A DNA stretch of 64,000 nt from JBCCMA01 sp045107005 (GTDB lineage Bacteria > Pseudomonadota > Gammaproteobacteria > Steroidobacterales > JBCCMA01), in the NCBI GenBank assembly GCA_045107005.1, contig JBGCFP010000101.1, forward strand, positions 1 to 64,000, in the 5' to 3' direction. Below the pieces are notes generated by a model that was not told where the DNA came from, did not search any database, and saw only the letters and a program-made list of their open reading frames with translations. Within the stretch, counting starts at the first letter, position 1. Each line of letters begins with the position of its first letter. Positions 8,979 to 17,550 of this stretch are shown here, piece after piece. A program made the translations under genes and the position numbers.

Positions 8979-11228
8979 ATGCAATCCTTCATTGCCGAAC
9001 TCCAGCGCCGCAATGTCCTCAAGATCGCTGCCGCCTACGCACTGGTCAGCTGGATCCTGATCGAAGCCGGTTCCGTCCTGCTGCCCACTTTCGGCGCGCC
9101 GGAGTGGTTTTTCCGTATCTACGTGCTGATGGTGGCGACGGGCTTCGTTGTGGCACTGATCGTCGCGTGGGTTTTCGAGATAACGCCTGAAGGGGTCAAG
9201 CTGGAGAAGGACGTCGATCGGTCGACATCGATCACCGGGCAGACGGGGCGCAAACTCAACTACAGCATCATCGGTCTGCTGGCCGTCGCACTGGCGATCT
9301 CGATCACATTCAACGTCACCGGCATGCGCCAAGATGATGCCCCAGGCCGTGACGTTGCCCGCGAGGGATCAATTGCCGTGTTGCCTTTCACGAGCCGCAG
9401 CACCGATCCTGAGAACGCGCTATTTGCTGACGGCATCCATGATGACCTGCTGACGAGCCTGGCCAACGTGCGTGCACTGAAAGTGATTTCCCGCACCTCG
9501 GTTCTGGAATACCGCGACACGACCAAAAACCTGCGCGAGATTGGCACTGAGCTCGGCGTTGCCAACGTCGTGGAAGGCTCTGTGCAGCGCGCAGGGAACA
9601 ACGTGCGCATCAATGTGCAGCTTATCGACGCCGGCACTGACGAGCATATCTGGGCGAAGATCTACGATCGTGAGCTCACCGCGCAGAACATTTTCCGGAT
9701 CCAGAGCGAGATTTCCGGTGCGATCACCGCCGCACTCAAGAAGCAGTTGACGCCGGCAGAGCAAGACAGAATGGTGACTGTGCCCACCGAGAATCTGGAG
9801 GCTTACCGGTTTTACGTCGCTGGTCGCAACAATGTGTACCAGAGGCGTCTCGAGACGTTGGAACTCGCGCGGCAGCAGTTCAACAAAGCGATCGAACTGG
9901 ACCCGGAGTATGTGCAAGCCTACTCTGGTCTGGCCGATAGCCTGTTGTTGCTGCTTATCAACCACAGTGCGATAGCGCGCGACAAAGCCTTCGCCGAGGC
10001 GCAGGCAGCGCTGGACCAGGCGCTCGAACTGGACAACACCAATGCGAATGCCTGGGCGTCGCTGGGCTTGCTCGAAATGCACCGTGCGCAGCGAACCACC
10101 GACAATCCGGACTACGCGCCGGCTGAGGCCGCGTTTGCGCGTGCCATCGAACTCAGCGGCAATAACGCTGAAGTCTATTCCTGGTACGCGAGTCTGAAGA
10201 GTGCAAAACTCGAGCACGACGCCGCCGTCGATCTTTATCTCAAGTCGCTGGAACTGGACCCGCTGGCACGCATTCCCCGTTCGAATCTTGCGCGTGTCTA
10301 CGCCCGGCTCGGCCGCAACGACGAGGCGCTTGAACAGTTGTTGGAAGCGACGCGTATTTATCCCGAATGGCCGGTTGCCTACGACAACATCGCCGGGCAT
10401 CTGGTCGGGCTGGGCCGATTCGACGAAGCCTACGCCTGGGCAGAGGCGGCGCATAAGCTGAGCACCGATTCGTTGACCGGCCAGTCGCGCATCAGTGTCC
10501 TGCTCCAGCTCGGCGAGTACGAGCGCGCGGCAGCTCTGCTCGATGCCATACCCCAAGGGCATCCCTTGAGGCCGATTGCATTGGCCTTCCAGGCGTTTTT
10601 TGTCGGTAATTACGCTGAGGCAATAGAACGTTGGGAAGCCATCGTGAACGCCGACAACAGCACTGTGCAGGGCATCCTGATCGACGCGCTCTCAGACGCG
10701 ACAGTCCTCATCGGGGATTACTCGGCATCGTTAGAGTATTGTCTGCGGCTGACACCGACTTTGACCGATCCGCAGTTCAAAGTCGATGAGCTCAACGCGC
10801 ATAACGCGCTCAAGTATGCGTTCCTGTTACAGCTTGACGAACCCGAAAGCGCACGCGCCACAACGCTCCTCGACGATTTACGTATGCACTACGAGTCTAT
10901 GCCCAGATTGGGGACAGCCGGTCACGGCATTCGCGATGTGCAAGTGCTCGCGTTGCAGGGCAAGCAATCACTGGCGCTGGCGCGGCTGCAGCAAGCCTTC
11001 GACGAGGGATTTCGCGGTGTGCGCAATTTCGACAACTGGACGCTGGCACAGGATCCTTACCTCGTTTCGATTCGAGATACGCCGGCGTTTCGTGACGTGA
11101 CAGCCCAAATTGCCACGGCTAACGCGCAGATGAAAGCACGGCTCAATGACGCGATCGCGGCGGACGACCTGGAATCACTGCTGGACGCCAGCCGTTTGGC
11201 TCACAGTCGCAGCAGCGATCAACAATGA
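8979..11228 (+). CDS. Membrane-anchored TolB-like/TPR protein
   Basis: A 749-residue protein. It begins FIAELQRRNV, followed by three hydrophobic segments within residues 13-110 and the linker EITPEGVKLEKDVD, an arrangement typical of a large family in marine proteobacteria. Residues about 128-260 form the TolB N-terminal/FlgO-like domain (IAVLPF, ADGIHDDLL, VVEGSVQRAG, HIWAKIYDREL). The rest is made of tetratricopeptide repeats (for example YVQAYSGLADSLL and EVYSWYASLKSAKLE). Some relatives carry an N-terminal adenylate cyclase or response-regulator DNA-binding domain; this one does not. A scaffold or sensing role at the inner membrane is likely, but the partner is unknown. Confidence 0.85.
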   Translation: MQSFIAELQRRNVLKIAAAYALVSWILIEAGSVLLPTFGAPEWFFRIYVLMVATGFVVALIVAWVFEITPEGVKLEKDVDRSTSITGQTGRKLNYSIIGLLAVALAISITFNVTGMRQDDAPGRDVAREGSIAVLPFTSRSTDPENALFADGIHDDLLTSLANVRALKVISRTSVLEYRDTTKNLREIGTELGVANVVEGSVQRAGNNVRINVQLIDAGTDEHIWAKIYDRELTAQNIFRIQSEISGAITAALKKQLTPAEQDRMVTVPTENLEAYRFYVAGRNNVYQRRLETLELARQQFNKAIELDPEYVQAYSGLADSLLLLLINHSAIARDKAFAEAQAALDQALELDNTNANAWASLGLLEMHRAQRTTDNPDYAPAEAAFARAIELSGNNAEVYSWYASLKSAKLEHDAAVDLYLKSLELDPLARIPRSNLARVYARLGRNDEALEQLLEATRIYPEWPVAYDNIAGHLVGLGRFDEAYAWAEAAHKLSTDSLTGQSRISVLLQLGEYERAAALLDAIPQGHPLRPIALAFQAFFVGNYAEAIERWEAIVNADNSTVQGILIDALSDATVLIGDYSASLEYCLRLTPTLTDPQFKVDELNAHNALKYAFLLQLDEPESARATTLLDDLRMHYESMPRLGTAGHGIRDVQVLALQGKQSLALARLQQAFDEGFRGVRNFDNWTLAQDPYLVSIRDTPAFRDVTAQIATANAQMKARLNDAIAADDLESLLDASRLAHSRSSDQQ

Positions 11229-11281
11229 TGAACATTCCACCACGCGATTGAATTTGAATGGCCGCGTCAGTGCCGCTCCTG

Positions 11282-11752
11282 TTATTTCAGAACGTCGGGC
11301 CAGTTGGCGTCAGCTTTTTCGATAAAGGCAGCGCGATCGGCCTGCCATCGCTTACCGATCTTTCGGTTGTAGTTGACGTATAGCTTGCCATCCACAACGG
11401 CCCAGACTTTCGGATCACCCGACGCCGTATAGCCTTCAGAAACAGCCCACGCGCAATAGCCACCGTACTGTGGCGCGTAATTCTCCGGTGCCTTGGTGAA
11501 CGCGTTCAGGTTTTCCTCGCTGCTGAATAGCCAGGTAGCGCCGTTCCATTGCGTCGAGAACTGCTTGTTGCCCTTGACGGGTTTGCCCTCGGAAAAATAG
11601 GCCACTGTGTCGTAACCTTTCAATGCCGTACTACTGAGCACACCGGTGTACACGGGTGCTTTATCCGCAAGGGCAGTGCCAGTTGGCAGTAACATCAGCA
11701 ACAGCGCGATGAGCATGAAGGGTCGTGAAAAGCTGGCAGGATTAGAAAACAT
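11282..11752 (-). CDS. Exported YHS domain protein
   Basis: A 156-residue protein with a signal peptide (MLIALLLMLLPTGTALA) followed by a YHS-type domain: LKGYDTVAYFSEGKPVKG, then YAPQYGGYCAWAVSEG with a conserved Cys, and a C-terminal YNRKIGKRW. Such proteins are periplasmic and thought to bind metal or haem-related ligands, without a firm role. The ATG at 11752 is preceded by GAGGAA at good spacing; the frame is open to 11863 but that extension covers the 3' end of the acyltransferase gene. Gene order suggests transcription together with the upstream acyltransferase. Confidence 0.88.
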   Translation of the reverse strand: MFSNPASFSRPFMLIALLLMLLPTGTALADKAPVYTGVLSSTALKGYDTVAYFSEGKPVKGNKQFSTQWNGATWLFSSEENLNAFTKAPENYAPQYGGYCAWAVSEGYTASGDPKVWAVVDGKLYVNYNRKIGKRWQADRAAFIEKADANWPDVLK

Positions 11753-11771
11753 GATGCGTTCCTCTGTTAGA

Positions 11772-13559
11772 TCAATAGGGTCGATGAGCGATGTATCGTT
11801 TGTGCTTGGCCGCGGGTAGCGCTGACAGATCAACGCTGAGCAACAGACCGGGCGTTGCTGCAAAATTGGAATCGACGCCGACGGCGTGAAATTCCGCGCC
11901 GAGCCCGGCGTAGTGACGCAACAGCACTGGAATACTTTTGCCGTCTTGTTCGCGCGCGGCGACGAGCGCGTTTAGCAACGCCAGATCGACATCATGACGA
12001 AGACAAAAGCGTTGCCATTCCGAACCCAGCACGTCTTCCATCGCCTGCCGCGCACGCACCTTTCTATCACCCGGCGCAATCAGCGTTGCGGCCATCATGG
12101 CGATCGACACAGGATCATACTGGCGGCTCAGTGAGACCGTGCCATACAGCGTGCCGTAGTGCGGGTGCGCCCGCAGATACCCGCCAATTCCGCGCCACAA
12201 AAAATCAAGCGAATGACGAGAGCGCTGGAACGGTGGCGTGACAAACGAACGTCCCAGCTCAAGCGCGGGCGCGCGCTCGGCAAAAAACGCCGGATCGAAA
12301 TCAAACATCTGCTCAAGATAGCTGCCAGTGCCTGCGAGCAACCGATCGCGACGACCAATCCTGTAAGCGCCCACCAGCGCTTCGCTGCTTTGGTCCCAAC
12401 AATACAGTTGATCGAAATCCGCATCAAACGCATCGCTATCGGTTGGAGCGCCACTGCCCTCGTCAAGCATGCGGAACGTTCGCTCGCGCTCACGGGCAAT
12501 ATCTGCCATCAGGTTGGGAAACTGTGCCTGATTGCCAAAACCGACAATGAAGCCACGCGTTTCGAGCACGCGCTGCGCACGCGGCAACGCTTCGAGCTCG
12601 GCCGCAATCAGCGATCGGTCGCCCGCCGGTGCAAGCTTGTACGGCTCAACGGCAGGTCTGGACGGCTGGCTCGTACGCGCCGGTTGTAGCGTTGTCGTTG
12701 CCAGGCGCATGACATCGGTGAGCGTTGCGTCTTCAACGCCAGAGAAAAGCTCAGGATCGAAAGGCCGACCAACAACCAGCTCGACGGTCTTATTTCGCGT
12801 GTTCAGTAACTCACGGGCCAACATCAAGAGCCGGAATCGATACCAGACATCGCCAAGCCGGTAAAACAGTTTGCTGTTCCTGCCGGTAAAGCGCATGGGC
12901 AAAATCGGCGCGCCCGTCTTGCGCGCCAGAATGGTGGTCGCCCGGCTCCACTCACTGTCTGCGATACAACCAAGATCAGCCTGATAGAACGATGTCCGCC
13001 CTGCCGGGAACATCACAAGTACGCCGCCGCTGCGTAACTGTCGCAAACTCTCGCGCAACCCGCGTCCGTTGGTCGGGTCGCTGGCATTGAGCGGGTTCAC
13101 AAACAGAAAGTTGGGGGTGAGCTCCTTGAACACGCCAAGGGCGAGGTTTGCCATGATTTTGACATCGGGGCGCAACGCCGCGATGAGCTGCACCATGATC
13201 AGACCTTCAATGCCGCCGTGCGGATGATTCGCCACAACGATCACCGGTCCCTCGGTCGGCAGACGGTTCGCCATATCGTCACCGCCGGCGACCGTTGCAC
13301 CCAGACTTTGCAATGCCTCAGTGGCAAAACGATGCGGTGGCAAGCCGGCAAGTGCGTTTCTGTGATAGAGCTCGTCCAGCTCATTGATCCCCAACACGCG
13401 ATCCAGCAACGGCGCCAACCGACAAAGGCGCCGACCAACCGGTGTGCCCGCATCGACAACACTGCGAACGGATATTCTCCTCGCTCGCGGTGACGCGCTC
13501 ACGACTGGCGTAGCCCTGACATCGGCTCGCCGCTGGCAGAGCCCAGCGCATAGCAGCAA
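11772..13559 (-). CDS. olsF: Bifunctional acyltransferase, OlsF-type ornithine lipid synthase
   Basis: A two-domain protein of up to 595 residues. The N-terminal half (about 70-290) is a PlsC/OlsA-type O-acyltransferase with the catalytic-site variant NHPHGGIEG around residues 111-119 and MFPAGRTS near 180. The C-terminal half (about 335-585) is a GNAT-like N-acyltransferase of the OlsB/acyl-homoserine-synthase type (RTFR, DQLYCWD, GAYRIGRRDRLL, LELGRSFV). This domain order matches OlsF of Serratia, which makes ornithine lipids from ornithine and two acyl donors. Ornithine lipids replace phospholipids under phosphate limitation, which fits the pst/porin genes 1-8 kb away. The start is uncertain; the first 40 residues are poorly conserved-looking. 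Confidence 0.8.
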   Translation of the reverse strand: MLLCAGLCQRRADVRATPVVSASPRARRISVRSVVDAGTPVGRRLCRLAPLLDRVLGINELDELYHRNALAGLPPHRFATEALQSLGATVAGGDDMANRLPTEGPVIVVANHPHGGIEGLIMVQLIAALRPDVKIMANLALGVFKELTPNFLFVNPLNASDPTNGRGLRESLRQLRSGGVLVMFPAGRTSFYQADLGCIADSEWSRATTILARKTGAPILPMRFTGRNSKLFYRLGDVWYRFRLLMLARELLNTRNKTVELVVGRPFDPELFSGVEDATLTDVMRLATTTLQPARTSQPSRPAVEPYKLAPAGDRSLIAAELEALPRAQRVLETRGFIVGFGNQAQFPNLMADIARERERTFRMLDEGSGAPTDSDAFDADFDQLYCWDQSSEALVGAYRIGRRDRLLAGTGSYLEQMFDFDPAFFAERAPALELGRSFVTPPFQRSRHSLDFLWRGIGGYLRAHPHYGTLYGTVSLSRQYDPVSIAMMAATLIAPGDRKVRARQAMEDVLGSEWQRFCLRHDVDLALLNALVAAREQDGKSIPVLLRHYAGLGAEFHAVGVDSNFAATPGLLLSVDLSALPAAKHKRYIAHRPY

Positions 13560-13655
13560 ACGTCACCGCCATTTACGTTTCCATCGGTCGTCGACAACAC
13601 GATCATGCTACCTGTTCCGGTTGAGAGTCTGCGGCGGCGAAGTGTTCGCCCCAGT

Positions 13656-13673
13656 GTTACAGACCCCGGTCAA
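13656..13673 (-). promoter_or_regulatory. Weak Pho-box-like site upstream of the acyltransferase
   Basis: Read on the minus strand, TTGACCG and CTGTAAC lie in the same phase, 11 bases apart start to start, as in a PhoB site. The second half-site is good and the first is weak. It lies about 100 bases upstream of the OlsF-type gene. This is a suggestion only, strengthened by the known phosphate control of ornithine lipids. Confidence 0.3.
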
Positions 13674-13735
13674 CCCCAAATTATTTCATCGGGCAGTCGA
13701 GTGAGCGCGCGCAGCGGCCTATCGGCGATTCAGAA

Positions 13736-14482
13736 TCAGGACTGTAATACCTGCCAGAAGAGCACCAACCCAACCAAGAAAATACTGGCGTAGATCGTGT
13801 TGTAAAACATCTCGTTGCTGAGTCTTCGGTTGGCCAGTACACCCAGGTAGACGCCGATGGGAGCTAGCGGCAAAAGCACAAGGGAGGTTGTGAGATTCGC
13901 CGGTGCCAGCATTCCCAACATCGCGTAGGGGATGATTTTGATAAAATTGACCGCGGCGAAGAAAACGACCGACGTACCCGCATAGATTTTTCTGTCGAGT
14001 CGTTGGGGCACCATGTAGAGCTGAAAAGGCGGCGCCCCGGCGTGCGCCAGAAAGCTTGTAAAACCACTAAAGGCACCGAGAAAAACGCCGCTGGCGCCGC
14101 TCGGGTTTTTGACCGTATTCTTAGCGCTGGCTCGAAACCAGTGGTTCAGCGCAAAGACAATCGCGATAGTGCCGACGATAATTCGAATCCAGTCGTCGTT
14201 GATAAACTGTGCGGCGAACGCACCAATGGCAATACCGATGACGGCGCTGGGCAGCAAGAGAATGAGGTTGCGCTTGTCATACGCCCCGCGGTACGCATAC
14301 AGGCTTTGAATATCCATCACCAGCAAAATGGGAAGCATGATTCCCGCCGCTTGTACCGGTGATACCACCAGTGCCATCAACGGCACCGCAAGCAGCGCTA
14401 CCCCGCCAAAGCCCCCTTTCGAGACACCGGTAATCAAGACCGAGGGAATCGCGGCCAAATAGAAGAGGTAATCGGTAATCAT
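13736..14482 (-). CDS. TauE/SafE family permease
   Basis: A 248-residue inner-membrane protein with about eight hydrophobic segments and the TauE/SafE (DUF81) hallmarks: the N-terminal GVSKGGFGG repeat motif, DIQSLYAYRG in the loop, and the second-half GFTSFLAHAGAPP. The family exports or imports sulfite, sulfoacetate and related organosulfur anions; the substrate cannot be told here. It is divergent from the phosphate porin gene, with about 260 bases between the two starts. Confidence 0.88.
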   Translation of the reverse strand: MITDYLFYLAAIPSVLITGVSKGGFGGVALLAVPLMALVVSPVQAAGIMLPILLVMDIQSLYAYRGAYDKRNLILLLPSAVIGIAIGAFAAQFINDDWIRIIVGTIAIVFALNHWFRASAKNTVKNPSGASGVFLGAFSGFTSFLAHAGAPPFQLYMVPQRLDRKIYAGTSVVFFAAVNFIKIIPYAMLGMLAPANLTTSLVLLPLAPIGVYLGVLANRRLSNEMFYNTIYASIFLVGLVLFWQVLQS

Positions 14483-14629
14483 GGGTGGCCGCTATTATGT
14501 CACCGGGGATTGTGTCGATTTCAAGGCACTAACACTCTGAATCTGCGTACACGAATCGCCGGCCTGAGCGCCACGGGCGTTGTGGCCCTCAATCCTGGTT
14601 GGCCGACTCTCCGTAATAATTTCGTCATT

Positions 14630-14647
14630 TTGTAACGAAACTGTCAT
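14630..14647 (+). promoter_or_regulatory. Pho box upstream of the phosphate porin
   Basis: TTGTAAC and CTGTCAT are separated by four bases (GAAA), so they repeat every 11 bases as in the PhoB site. A -10-like CAAACT lies 10 bases downstream at 14658-14663, the spacing expected when the Pho box replaces the -35. It is about 95 bases upstream of the chosen porin start. Confidence 0.75.
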
Positions 14648-14741
14648 CAAACAGCCTCAAACTCAGCGCCGACCTGGACCGCCGCAACGTTTGCTTGCAG
14701 GCGGCAGATTTACGTTATTCACCGTCGAAGAGATCCTGGCC

Positions 14742-16157
14742 ATGACCTTATCCCGCGGACTCCCGAAATTCTGCATTACTTTTTTCAGCGCCGTGCTGTT
14801 CCTGTCTGCAAGCCTGACGGCTCAAGCGGCCGACAAGGCGCTACTGGACATGTTGCTTCAAAACGGTGCGCTGACGCAGGCCCAGTACGATACGTTGATG
14901 CAGCGCGACAGCCTCACCGCTGAGGATTTCGCGGCCGCCAGCGACGAGACCAAGCTCGAAGCCGTGGTCAAGACGCAGGTGGAAGAGGCGACGCCGGTCG
15001 TCGCCAGCCACAGCAGCAAAGGATTTCGTCTCGCGACGCGCGACGGCGATTGGGAAACCAATCTGCTGTGGCGCGCCCAGCTGCGCTACACCAACCCGAG
15101 CACGGGCGATCCGCGGCGACTGTCCTCATTCGACGACGCCAGCAGCGCGACACTCGAGGCCCGGCGCTTGCGCATGAAAATCGGTGGACACGGCTTCAAG
15201 CCGTGGTTGAAGTACTATTTTGAAGTGGATCTGCAGCCCAGTCGCGATGTCGACGACAGCTCGTCATCCGCCAGCGCGCGCGTCATCGATTGGCGTGCCG
15301 ACGTGGCCAAGTGGTCCTGGGGCGGTATTCGTGCCGGTCAGTGGAAAATTGATTACAACCGCGAGCGCGTCGATTCCTCCGGGCGCCAGCAGTTCGTGGA
15401 ACGCTCCATCGTTAACCGTGTGTTCACCGTCGATCGCCAGGTCGGTGTCCAGTTGCGCGGCCATGCGTTCAAAGGCACGTCTGCCGATTTGCGTTGGTAC
15501 GCCGGTGTGTTCAACGGCGAAGGCCGCGGTGTACGCAATGTGGACAACAACCTCATGTACATCGGCAGACTGCAGTGGAATTTCCTCGGTCGCGATCTTG
15601 CACTGCGCCAGACCGATGTCGAATACACTGAATTGCCGACCGCAAGCCTCGCGTTTGGCGGTTCCACCACCACCGGCGCCTGCACGCGCTGGTCGTCATC
15701 CGGTTGCGGCAATCTGGACGGCTTTACCTCGGCGGGCTCGGCCGGTATCGATCAGTTCGAGGTCGACCAAGCCGTGCAGGAATTTGCGTACAAGTGGCGT
15801 GGGCTGTCGATTCAGCAGGAATACCACCGCAAACAAGTCACAGACAGGATTGGGGGCACCAAGAGTGACCTGACCGGCGGGTATCTTCAGGCCGGGTATT
15901 TCTTCCACAACCTGTTCCCATCGGTCCCACGGCCGCTCGAACTCGCCATGCGCTACGCATTTGTGGAGGAACCCAACGCAACGGACATCTCATTCGACAA
16001 TGATCGGGAAGAGCTCACCCTCGCGGCCAACTGGTTTTTCCGTGGTCACAACAACAAGCTGACTCTGGATGTTTCGCACCTGAGCCTCGAAGATGGCCTG
16101 GTGGGTCGGGGTGAGTCGGAGAACCGCCTGCGCTTCCAGTGGGACGTGTCATTCTGA
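14742..16157 (+). CDS. OprP/OprO-like phosphate-selective porin
   Basis: A 471-residue outer-membrane porin. The ATG at 14742 gives a clean signal peptide (FSAVLFLSASLTAQAA) followed by a periplasmic helix region (LLQNGALTQAQYDTLMQ), as in OprP/OprO. The remainder alternates like a beta-barrel, with typical segments RRLRMKIGGHGFKPWLKYYFEVDL, KIDYNRERVDSSGRQQFVERS and a terminal strand ending in Phe (LRFQWDVSF), the outer-membrane assembly signal. The family allows phosphate or polyphosphate uptake under starvation. The Pho box upstream and pstS 185 bases downstream support that role. The frame is open back to 14580, but that would include the Pho box. Confidence 0.88.
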   Translation: MTLSRGLPKFCITFFSAVLFLSASLTAQAADKALLDMLLQNGALTQAQYDTLMQRDSLTAEDFAAASDETKLEAVVKTQVEEATPVVASHSSKGFRLATRDGDWETNLLWRAQLRYTNPSTGDPRRLSSFDDASSATLEARRLRMKIGGHGFKPWLKYYFEVDLQPSRDVDDSSSSASARVIDWRADVAKWSWGGIRAGQWKIDYNRERVDSSGRQQFVERSIVNRVFTVDRQVGVQLRGHAFKGTSADLRWYAGVFNGEGRGVRNVDNNLMYIGRLQWNFLGRDLALRQTDVEYTELPTASLAFGGSTTTGACTRWSSSGCGNLDGFTSAGSAGIDQFEVDQAVQEFAYKWRGLSIQQEYHRKQVTDRIGGTKSDLTGGYLQAGYFFHNLFPSVPRPLELAMRYAFVEEPNATDISFDNDREELTLAANWFFRGHNNKLTLDVSHLSLEDGLVGRGESENRLRFQWDVSF

Positions 16158-16275
16158 TCTGAGGCGAAACAGAGGCCGAAAATGGGTCTACGGGCGTCAA
16201 GTGACAACTTATCACGATTCGGTAAAGCTTTGTTCTATATATGAATAATGCCGATTCCTTGTAACGCCCGCCAAA

Positions 16276-16309
16276 GTGAAACATTTTCGTAACATACGCA
16301 CCCTAGACT
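16276..16309 (+). promoter_or_regulatory. Pho box and -10 of pstS
   Basis: GTGAAAC and TCGTAAC repeat with an 11-base period (16276-16293), and TAGACT at 16304-16309 sits 10 bases after the box, as in PhoB-activated promoters. An additional TTGTAAC half-site lies at 16259-16265. The pstS start is 33 bases after the -10. Confidence 0.7.
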
Positions 16310-16342
16310 AGCCCCATCAAGAACGACTCGCAGGAGTAAAGC

Positions 16343-17416
16343 ATGAAAAAATTCATCAAGTTAGGCGGTATTTTGCTGGCCACCGGCTGTGTTGCCGCGA
16401 GCTTGCCGGCTCTGGCCCAAAACAGCCGCGACCAGATCAACATTGTTGGCTCGTCGACGGTGTACCCTTTTGCGACTGTCGTCGCCGAGAATTTCGGCAA
16501 CGCCACGAAATTCAAGACGCCGAAAATTGAACCCACCGGATCTGGCGGCGGCTTGAAGGCCTTCTGCGCCGGCATTGGCGTTCAGCATCCAGACGTCACC
16601 AATTCCTCCCGTCGCATCAAGCAGTCGGAAATCGATCTGTGCGCCAAAAACGGCGTAGCGGAAATTGTCGAAGTCAACATCGGCTATGACGGCATCGTGA
16701 TAGCAAACTCGATCGAAGCTCAGCCCATCGAGCTCTCGCGACGTGACATTTTCCTGGCGCTGGCCAAACATGTGCCGAACCCGGACATGAAAGCCGAAAC
16801 CAAACTCGTCGAGAACCCGTACGAGACCTGGCAGGACGTCAACAGTGCGCTGCCGGCGATCAAGATCGAAGTACTCGGCCCGCCGCCAACCTCAGGTACG
16901 CGCGACGCGTTTGTGGAGCTCGCTATGGAAGGTGGCTGCAAGACCTTTGACTGGATCAAGGCCATGAAAGGCAGTGACAAGAACGCCTACAAGGCGCTGT
17001 GTCACACGATGCGCGAAGACGGAAAATTCGTGGAAGTTGGCGAAAACGATAACCTGATTGTCACCAAGCTCAATCACAACAAGTCAGCACTGGGAATCTT
17101 CGGCTTCAGCTTCCTGGACCAGAACAGCGACAGCGTTCAGGGATCCAGGATCGACGGCCAGCCTCCAACATTCGACGCGATTGCTGACGGCAGCTACCCG
17201 GTGTCGCGACCGCTGTATTTCTACGTGAAGAAGGCGCACATCGGTACGATCCCGGGCATCCAGGAATACATCGACGAGTTCATCAGCGACAACGCGATTG
17301 GCGAAGACGGCTATCTGACGGATAAGGGCTTGATTCCTCTGCCGGAAGACGAGCGCGAGGAAGTTTTGAATGCTGTGACAGGCCTGATTTCTGTTAAGCT
17401 TGCGGCCGCTGACTAG
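16343..17416 (+). CDS. pstS: Phosphate ABC transporter substrate-binding protein PstS
   Basis: A 357-residue periplasmic protein with a signal peptide (LLATGCVAASLPALAQ) and the PstS phosphate-binding fold: IVGSSTVYPF near the mature N-terminus, EPTGSGGGLKAFCAGIG, DVTNSSRRIK, GYDGIVIAN and PPTSGTRDAFVELA. It belongs to the longer PstS-like group common in marine bacteria, with two internal Cys residues. CAGGAG precedes the ATG. A strong terminator lies between it and pstC, which would make it more abundant than the permease, as is normal for binding proteins. Confidence 0.95.
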   Translation: MKKFIKLGGILLATGCVAASLPALAQNSRDQINIVGSSTVYPFATVVAENFGNATKFKTPKIEPTGSGGGLKAFCAGIGVQHPDVTNSSRRIKQSEIDLCAKNGVAEIVEVNIGYDGIVIANSIEAQPIELSRRDIFLALAKHVPNPDMKAETKLVENPYETWQDVNSALPAIKIEVLGPPPTSGTRDAFVELAMEGGCKTFDWIKAMKGSDKNAYKALCHTMREDGKFVEVGENDNLIVTKLNHNKSALGIFGFSFLDQNSDSVQGSRIDGQPPTFDAIADGSYPVSRPLYFYVKKAHIGTIPGIQEYIDEFISDNAIGEDGYLTDKGLIPLPEDEREEVLNAVTGLISVKLAAAD

Positions 17417-17447
17417 CTTCGCAGACGCTGTCTTAATTTTTGATGCG

Positions 17448-17478
17448 CGGCGGTCTTTGAACAAAGATCGCCGTTTTT
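17448..17478 (+). terminator. Terminator/attenuator between pstS and pstC
   Basis: Twelve-base arms (CGGCGGTCTTTG / CAAAGATCGCCG, one mismatch) with a two-base nominal loop are followed by five T residues. The position between the binding-protein gene and the permease genes suggests partial termination that lowers pstCAB expression relative to pstS. Confidence 0.85.
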
Positions 17479-17550
17479 CGTTTTACACAATGACTGTTCT
17501 ACGCGGGATTCGCTGGGTCCGTCGATAATCAGGTTTACAAGCGGCAACTC

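Noticed and set aside
9420..10562. A 380-codon antisense frame over the TolB/TPR gene
   Set aside because: It is a composition effect of a GC-rich gene; the plus-strand product has clear TolB and TPR motifs and the antisense product has none.
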